From Flavonifractor sp963557075 (GTDB lineage Bacteria; Bacillota; Clostridia; Oscillospirales; Oscillospiraceae), in NCBI GenBank assembly GCA_963557075.1, contig CAUWDA010000038.1, positions 1-18,733 on the forward strand: a stretch of 18,733 bases of DNA, read 5' to 3'. This document shows, one piece after another, positions 14,680-18,733 of the stretch. Below the pieces are notes generated by a model, which saw only the letters and a program-made list of their open reading frames with translations, was not told where the DNA came from and did no database searches. How positions within the stretch are numbered: position 1 is the first letter of the stretch; each line of letters opens with the position of its first letter. The position numbers and the translations under genes were made by a program.

Positions 14680-16074
14680 ATGGAACGCACCAAAATCGCA
14701 CAGATTTTTGCGGACCAGGAGCAGTTCGGCGGCAAGGAAGTCACCGTCTGCGGCTGGGCACGCACCATCCGGGATATGAAGAGCTTCGGCTTTGTGGAAC
14801 TGAACGACGGGTCCTGCTTCAAGAACCTGCAGATCGTTCTGGACGCCAATGTGCTGGCCAACTATAAGGAGATCGCCGGGCAGAATGTGGGCGCCGCCCT
14901 TATCGTCACCGGTACTGTGGTCCTCACCCCCGGGGCCAAGCAGCCCGTGGAGATCAAGGCCGCCCAGATCCAGGTGGAGGGCACCTCCACTCCCGACTAC
15001 CCCCTGCAGAAGAAGCGGCACAGTGTGGAGTATCTGCGCACCATCCAGCACCTGCGCCCCCGCACCAATCTCTTCTCCGCCACCTTCCGGGTGCGCTCCG
15101 TGGCGGCCCACGCTATCCACTGCTTCTTCCAGGACCGGGGCTTTGTGTACGCCCAGACCCCGCTGATCACCGCCTCCGACTGCGAGGGCGCCGGCGAGAT
15201 GTTCCAGGTCACCACCCTGGATCTGAACGACGTGCCCAAGACCGAGGACGGCCAGGTGGATTACTCCAAGGACTTCTTCGGCAAGAAGGCCAATCTCACG
15301 GTGTCTGGACAGCTCAACGCCGAGAACTTTGCCATGGCCTTCGGCAACGTGTACACCTTCGGCCCCACCTTCCGGGCGGAAAACTCCAACACCCAGCGCC
15401 ATGCCGCCGAGTTCTGGATGATCGAGCCTGAGATGGCCTTTGCCGATCTGAACGACTATATGGACACTGCTGAGGCCATGATCAAGTATATCATCAACAC
15501 TGTCATGGAGAAGTGCCCCGACGAGATGGACTTCTTCTCCAACTTTGTGGACAAGGGCTTGAAAGAGCGCCTGGCCCATGTGGCTTCCTCCAACTTCGGC
15601 AGGGTGACCTACACCGAGGCGGTGGAGATCCTGGAGAAGAACAACGACAAGTTCGACTACAAGGTGTCCTGGGGCTGCGATCTGCAGACCGAGCACGAGC
15701 GCTACCTCACTGAGCAGGTGTTCAAGCGCCCTGTGTTCGTCACCGACTATCCCAAGGAGATCAAGGCCTTCTATATGCGCCTCAACGACGACGGCAAGAC
15801 CGTGGCCGCCGCCGACTGCCTGGTACCCGGCATCGGCGAGATCATCGGCGGCTCCCAGCGTGAGGAGCGGCTGGACCTGCTGGAGGCCCGCATCAAGGAG
15901 CTGGGTATGGACCCGGAGGACTACTGGTGGTATCTGGATCTGCGGCGCTATGGCTCCTGCCGCCATGCCGGCTTCGGCCTGGGCTTCGAGCGGATGGTGA
16001 TGTACCTCACCGGCGTGTCCAACATCCGCGACGTGGAGCTGCATCCCCGCACGGTGGGCAACGCGGATTTCTAA
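14680..16074 (+). CDS. asnS: Asparaginyl-tRNA synthetase
   Basis: A 464-residue class II synthetase that charges tRNA-Asn in the cytoplasm. The N-terminal OB-fold anticodon-binding domain (about 15-105) begins VTVCGWARTIRDMKSFGFVEL. The catalytic domain shows motif 2 (FRAENSNTQRHAAEFWMIEPE) and motif 3 (GFGLGFERMVMYLTG), ending RTVGNADF. Length fits the family (about 460). ATG 14680 is preferred over the in-frame ATG 14674 because GAGGGAA (14667-14673) is too close to the latter. Its final 13 codons plus the terminator are repeated 224 bp downstream. It converges with thrS. Confidence 0.95.
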   Translation: MERTKIAQIFADQEQFGGKEVTVCGWARTIRDMKSFGFVELNDGSCFKNLQIVLDANVLANYKEIAGQNVGAALIVTGTVVLTPGAKQPVEIKAAQIQVEGTSTPDYPLQKKRHSVEYLRTIQHLRPRTNLFSATFRVRSVAAHAIHCFFQDRGFVYAQTPLITASDCEGAGEMFQVTTLDLNDVPKTEDGQVDYSKDFFGKKANLTVSGQLNAENFAMAFGNVYTFGPTFRAENSNTQRHAAEFWMIEPEMAFADLNDYMDTAEAMIKYIINTVMEKCPDEMDFFSNFVDKGLKERLAHVASSNFGRVTYTEAVEILEKNNDKFDYKVSWGCDLQTEHERYLTEQVFKRPVFVTDYPKEIKAFYMRLNDDGKTVAAADCLVPGIGEIIGGSQREERLDLLEARIKELGMDPEDYWWYLDLRRYGSCRHAGFGLGFERMVMYLTGVSNIRDVELHPRTVGNADF

Positions 16075-16131
16075 TGTAAAAGGAAAAGGGCCCCGATGTG
16101 AGACAGCTCAGAGCAGCTCCACGTCGGGGCC
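16035..16131 (+). repeat. 97-bp direct repeat, copy 1 (asnS 3' end and terminator)
   Basis: Covers the last asnS codons (ELHPRTVGNADF and stop), the short spacer and the terminator hairpin. It matches 16259-16355 at 94 of 97 positions. All three differences lie after the stop codon. Confidence 0.9.
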
Positions 16132-16138
16132 CCATTTT
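16088..16138 (+). terminator. Rho-independent terminator of asnS
   Basis: GGGCCCCGATGTG (16088-16100) pairs with CACGTCGGGGCCC (16120-16132) with a single G-U pair, followed by ATTTT. The 19-nt interior can fold further (AGCT/AGCT). Confidence 0.85.
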
Positions 16139-16145
16139 AATGGGG

Positions 16146-16256
16146 CGGCGCTTGCGCCGTGCAAGGTCACGCCCTGAGGGTGACCTTGGCAAAGGGCGGA
16201 TCCATTCCGCCCGCACAGGATAGGATCGGGACCCCGGACACGCCTGCGTGTCCGGG
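16146..16256. repeat. Cluster of four consecutive hairpins between the asnS-tail repeats
   Basis: Four inverted repeats stand side by side: CGGCG/CGCCG (16146-16150, 16155-16159); CAAGGTCAC/GTGACCTTG (16162-16170, 16180-16188); GGGCGGA/TCCGCCC (16194-16200, 16206-16212); CCCGGACACGC/GCGTGTCCGGG (16233-16243, 16246-16256). No convincing coding frame is present and it does not fold as a tRNA. It looks like a non-coding palindromic element of the REP or MITE-remnant kind. Whether it recurs in the genome cannot be seen from one window. Confidence 0.65.
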
Positions 16257-16258
16257 CC

Positions 16259-16355
16259 GGAGCTGCATCCCCGCACGGTGGGCAACGCGGATTTCTAATG
16301 TAAAAGGAAAAGGGCCCCGGCGTGAGGCAGCTCAGAGCAGCTCCACGTCGGGGCC
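16259..16355 (+). repeat. 97-bp direct repeat, copy 2 (displaced asnS tail and terminator)
   Basis: An orphan second copy of the final asnS codons, stop and terminator. The hairpin is preserved: the A-to-G and T-to-C changes in the ascending arm just move the single G-U pair by one position, and the third change is in the loop. A T-rich run (TTCTTCTATAT) follows, so it may still act as a second terminator facing thrS. Confidence 0.9.
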
Positions 16356-16371
16356 TTCTTCTATATAAAAC

Positions 16372-16399
16372 AAAATGACCGCCGGAAGGCGGTCATTTT
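16372..16399 (-). terminator. thrS: Terminator of thrS
   Basis: A 12-bp perfect stem, AAAATGACCGCC (16372-16383) with GGCGGTCATTTT (16388-16399) and a GGAA loop in plus orientation. On the minus strand it runs into TTTTGTTTTATATAG. It lies 15 bp past the thrS stop and may work in both directions. Confidence 0.9.
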
Positions 16400-16414
16400 G
16401 CTTTATGCGAAACA

Positions 16415-18184
16415 TTACATCAGCTGCTCGATGGACTTGGAATCCACCTCGGCCTTCATCTGCTCCACGAAGGCGTCGAAGGACATGACGGTCTGACCGC
16501 CCTTGCGGTTGCGGACGGCCACGTCGCCGGTCTCGGCCTCCTTGTCGCCCACCACCAGCATGTAGGGCACCTTCTCCAGCTGGGTGTCCCGGATCTTCTT
16601 GCCGATCTTCTCGTTGCGGTGGTCGGTCTCCACCCGGTAGCCCAGCGCGTCCAGCTTGGCGGCCACCTGGTTGGCGTAGTCGGCGGCCCGGTCGGTGATG
16701 GGGAGCACCTTCACCTGCACGGGGGCCAGCCAGGTGGGGAAGGCGCCGGCAAAGTGCTCGGTGATGACGCCGATGAACCGCTCGATGGAGCCCAGCACCA
16801 CCCGGTGGATCATGACGGGGCGGTGCTTCTGGCCGTCCTCGCCGGTATACTCCAGCTCGAAGCGCTCGGGCAGCTGGGAGTCCAGCTGGATGGTGCCGCA
16901 CTGCCAGGTGCGGCCCAGGGAGTCGGCCAGATGGAAGTCCAGCTTGGGGCCGTAGAAGGCGCCGTCGCCCTCGTTGATGACGAAATCCTTACCCATGGCG
17001 GTGATGGCGCTCTTCAGGATCTCCTGGTTGTGCTCCCACTCCTCCACGGTGCCGATGTGGTCCTCGGGCATGGTGGACAGCTCGATGGTATAGCTCAGAC
17101 CAAAGACGGAGTACACCTCGTCAAACAGGCGGACGGTCTCCTGGATCACGTCCTGCATCTGCTCCCGGGTCATGAACACATGGGCGTCGTCCTGGCTGAA
17201 GCAGCGGACGCGGAACAGGCCATGGAGGGCGCCGGACAGCTCGTGGCGGTGGACCAGACCGATCTCGCCCACCCGCAGGGGCAGCTCCTTGTAGGAGTGG
17301 GGCTCGCTGGCGTAGACCAGCATGCCGCCGGGGCAGTTCATGGGCTTAACGGCGAAGTCCACCTCGTCAATAACGGTGGTGTACATGTTGTTCTTGTAGT
17401 GATCCCAGTGGCCGGAGCGCTCCCACAGCTGGCGGTTGAGCATGATGGGGGTGGAGATCTCCACATAGCCGTACTTCTTGTGGACCTGGCGCCAGTAATC
17501 CAGCAGGGTGTTTTTCAGGGTCATGCCCTTGGGCAGGAAGAAGGGGAAGCCGGGGCCCTCGTCCCGCAGCATGAACAGGCCCAGCTCCTTGCCCAGCTTC
17601 CGGTGGTCCCGCTTCTTGGCCTCCTCGATCTTGGCCAGGTAGGCGTCCAGCTCGTCCTTCTTGGGGAAGGCGATGCCGTAGATCCGCTGGAGGGTCTCCC
17701 GGTTGGAGTCGCCCCGCCAGTAGGCGGCGTTACAGGCGGTGAGCTTGAGGGCGTTGCCCTTGATACGCCCGGTGGAGTCCAGGTGGGGACCGGCGCACAG
17801 GTCGGTGAACTCGCCCTGCTTGTAGAAGGAGATGGCGGCGTCCTCGGGCAGGTCGTTGATGAGCTCCACCTTAAAAGGCTCGCCCTTCTCCTCCATGAAC
17901 TTCAGCGCCTCAGCCCGGGGCAGCTCAAAGCGCTCCAGCTTCAGCTTCTCCTTGCAGATCTTGCGCATCTCGCCCTCGATCTGCTCCAGATGCTCAGGGG
18001 TGAAGGCGAAGGGGGCGTCCATATCGTAGTACCAGCCCTCGTCGATGGAGGGGCCGATGGCCAGCTTCACCTCGGGCCACAGCCGCTTGACGGCCTGGGC
18101 CATCACATGGGAGCAGGTGTGCCAGTAGGTCTGGCGGTAGTCGGGGTTCTCAAAGGTAAATTCGTTCTTCACTTCTTCGGACAT
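16415..18184 (-). CDS. thrS: Threonyl-tRNA synthetase lacking the N-terminal TGS domain
   Basis: A 589-residue class II synthetase that charges tRNA-Thr. The family usually has about 640 residues with an N-terminal TGS domain of about 60; here the protein starts almost directly at the editing domain. That domain keeps its four metal-site residues: His22 and His26 (HTCSH), Cys130 and His134 (CAGPH). In the catalytic core the zinc ligands are Cys284 (MNCPGG), His335 (QDDAH) and His460 (VMIHR). Motif 2 lies around VHRHELSGALHGLFRVR. The anticodon-binding domain occupies the last 100 or so residues (PVQVKVLPITDRAADYA onward). ATG 18184 is backed by AAGGAGG upstream; the frame is open further back, but only through the T-box leader, and it encodes nothing like TGS. 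Expression is expected to rise when uncharged tRNA-Thr accumulates. Confidence 0.95.
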   Translation of the reverse strand: MSEEVKNEFTFENPDYRQTYWHTCSHVMAQAVKRLWPEVKLAIGPSIDEGWYYDMDAPFAFTPEHLEQIEGEMRKICKEKLKLERFELPRAEALKFMEEKGEPFKVELINDLPEDAAISFYKQGEFTDLCAGPHLDSTGRIKGNALKLTACNAAYWRGDSNRETLQRIYGIAFPKKDELDAYLAKIEEAKKRDHRKLGKELGLFMLRDEGPGFPFFLPKGMTLKNTLLDYWRQVHKKYGYVEISTPIMLNRQLWERSGHWDHYKNNMYTTVIDEVDFAVKPMNCPGGMLVYASEPHSYKELPLRVGEIGLVHRHELSGALHGLFRVRCFSQDDAHVFMTREQMQDVIQETVRLFDEVYSVFGLSYTIELSTMPEDHIGTVEEWEHNQEILKSAITAMGKDFVINEGDGAFYGPKLDFHLADSLGRTWQCGTIQLDSQLPERFELEYTGEDGQKHRPVMIHRVVLGSIERFIGVITEHFAGAFPTWLAPVQVKVLPITDRAADYANQVAAKLDALGYRVETDHRNEKIGKKIRDTQLEKVPYMLVVGDKEAETGDVAVRNRKGGQTVMSFDAFVEQMKAEVDSKSIEQLM

Positions 18185-18613
18185 TGTGCTGCCTCCTTGT
18201 GTCCGCAGGGGCGCCCTGTGGGGTCCCTGCCAATTTCTAAGGGGTAAAACAAAAAGCGCCTCACCCCTGATACAGTTCAGGGGTGAGGCGCAACTACGCT
18301 CCACGGTTCCACCCTGCTTGCATAGAGCGCGGAGACGCCCGGGACAGGTGGCTAAGGCCGGAGCGAAGCGAAATACCAAAAAGCAGAGGGGCTTTTTGAC
18401 GGTTTGCGCAGTCGCAGGACTCAGGCGCCGTCGCGGAGGGCGTGCAGCGTGACTTCATGCCGCTTGTGCTTTCTGTAACGGGAAATCCCGGCCCGGTCCT
18501 CCCGGGCAGCTCAGGAGTGGTACAGCCGCCGCGTGTCGCGGGACCCTTCCACCCATGTGGGTCCCTCTCTGTCCGCCGCTGCGCGGGTTCTTCTCCGTCA
18601 AAGCCTCTTTAAC
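18185..18613 (-). ncRNA. T-box leader of thrS
   Basis: The transcribed leader of thrS contains the conserved T-box sequence GGGTGGAACCGTGG on the minus strand (complement of 18301-18315), just ahead of an intrinsic terminator. T-box leaders read the charging state of a tRNA through a specifier codon and through pairing of the T-box bulge with an uncharged CCA end. A threonine ACC at 18521-18519 (context TGTACCACTCC) is a candidate specifier; this assignment is tentative. The leader is long, about 430 nt from the expected start site to the ATG, against a more usual 200-300. Several extra GC-rich helices fill the upstream part, for example GGGACCC with GGGTCCC around 18540-18565. Confidence 0.9.
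18246..18291 (-). terminator. Regulated terminator of the thrS T-box leader
   Basis: A 15-bp perfect stem, GCGCCTCACCCCTGA (18256-18270 in plus orientation) with TCAGGGGTGAGGCGC (18277-18291), followed on the minus strand by TTTTTGTTTT. The T-box sequence lies 10 nt upstream, as expected for a competing antiterminator. Confidence 0.9.
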
Positions 18614-18619
18614 AGAGAA

Positions 18620-18648
18620 ACTATATCACGAATCGGCCGAATTGTCAA
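18620..18648 (-). promoter_or_regulatory. Strong sigma-A promoter of the thrS leader
   Basis: On the minus strand, a perfect TTGACA (18648-18643), a 17-bp spacer and TATAGT (18625-18620). It is the closest to consensus overall in the window, as expected for an operon controlled by attenuation. Confidence 0.88.
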
Positions 18649-18733
18649 CGCTCGCCGCCCAGATCGCGCTCCGGGCGGTGTAGGTGTTACAATGAAGTGT
18701 GACAAATAGAAAAAAAGAAAGCGAATAGGAGTG
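18649..18733 (+). other. Probable upstream region of a gene beyond the window
   Basis: Contains an inverted repeat CCGCCC/GGGCGG (18655-18660, 18673-18678), a possible -10 box TACAAT (18688-18693) without a good -35, and a near-repeat GTGTTACA/GTGTGACA (18684-18691, 18697-18704). An A-rich stretch then ends in AATAGGAGTG, which resembles a ribosome-binding site. No coding sequence lies inside the window. Confidence 0.4.

Noticed and set aside
16146..16256. tRNA or CRISPR-like array in the hairpin cluster
   Set aside because: The stems do not form a cloverleaf with T-arm and anticodon features, and there are no repeated units with spacers; each palindrome differs in sequence.
16007..16285. 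92-residue minus-strand open frame across the asnS tail and hairpin cluster
   Set aside because: It runs through terminator hairpins and palindromes, has no ribosome site and resembles no protein.
18185..18379. N-terminal extension of ThrRS (654-residue version)
   Set aside because: The extra residues are encoded by the T-box and terminator region, look nothing like a TGS domain, and bypass the good AAGGAGG site before ATG 18184.
18684..18704. GTGTTACA/GTGTGACA near-repeat as an operator
   Set aside because: One mismatch, a 13-bp period and no downstream gene in view; too little to support more than a passing note.

Overview
The window looks like chromosomal DNA of a GC-rich Gram-positive anaerobe. 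A clostridial, Oscillospiraceae-like gut bacterium is the best fit, but this is inferred from gene content only. The pointers are a Gram-positive SecG, a T-box-controlled thrS, a Bce-type ABC transporter, a LytTR/DUF3021 pair, an S-layer-homology (SLH) protein and good sigma-A promoters (TTGxxx-N16/17-TATAAT type).

Layout. 1-2474: a secreted, SLH-anchored 5'-nucleotidase-like protein whose metallophosphatase motifs are eroded, with its own promoter and terminator. 2532-5111: a Bce-type ABC transporter in which the ATPase gene carries a frameshift at a C6 run and the permease is intact. 5179-5634 (minus): a small membrane protein of unknown function. 5810-8143: secG, then two XRE-type regulators that share the same 20-bp upstream element; the first is frameshifted and carries an unusual five-residue Gly-rich repeat tail. 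8145-11546: rnr (RNase R), translationally coupled to a GH3/NagZ-like lipoprotein gene that has suffered an internal deletion. 11527-13146: an operon of LytTR regulator, DUF3021 membrane protein and a second membrane protein. 13182-16138: an APC amino-acid permease and asnS. 16035-16355: a 97-bp duplication of the asnS 3' end plus its terminator, flanking a 127-bp hairpin-rich spacer. 16372-18648 (minus): thrS, lacking the usual TGS domain, preceded by a long T-box leader with its own strong promoter. The last bases hold the probable upstream region of a gene beyond the window.

Core translation and RNA genes (secG, rnr, asnS, thrS) are intact. Three accessory genes are disrupted: two by apparent one-base losses and one by a deletion with 9-bp microhomology at the junction. 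This is either real decay of accessory functions or, for the one-base cases, sequence error.

The least explained items are the asnS-tail duplication with its hairpin cluster, the shared element in front of the two XRE genes, the active-site-degenerate SLH nucleotidase, and promoters built into upstream terminator hairpins. I found no CRISPR array, transposase, rRNA or tRNA.
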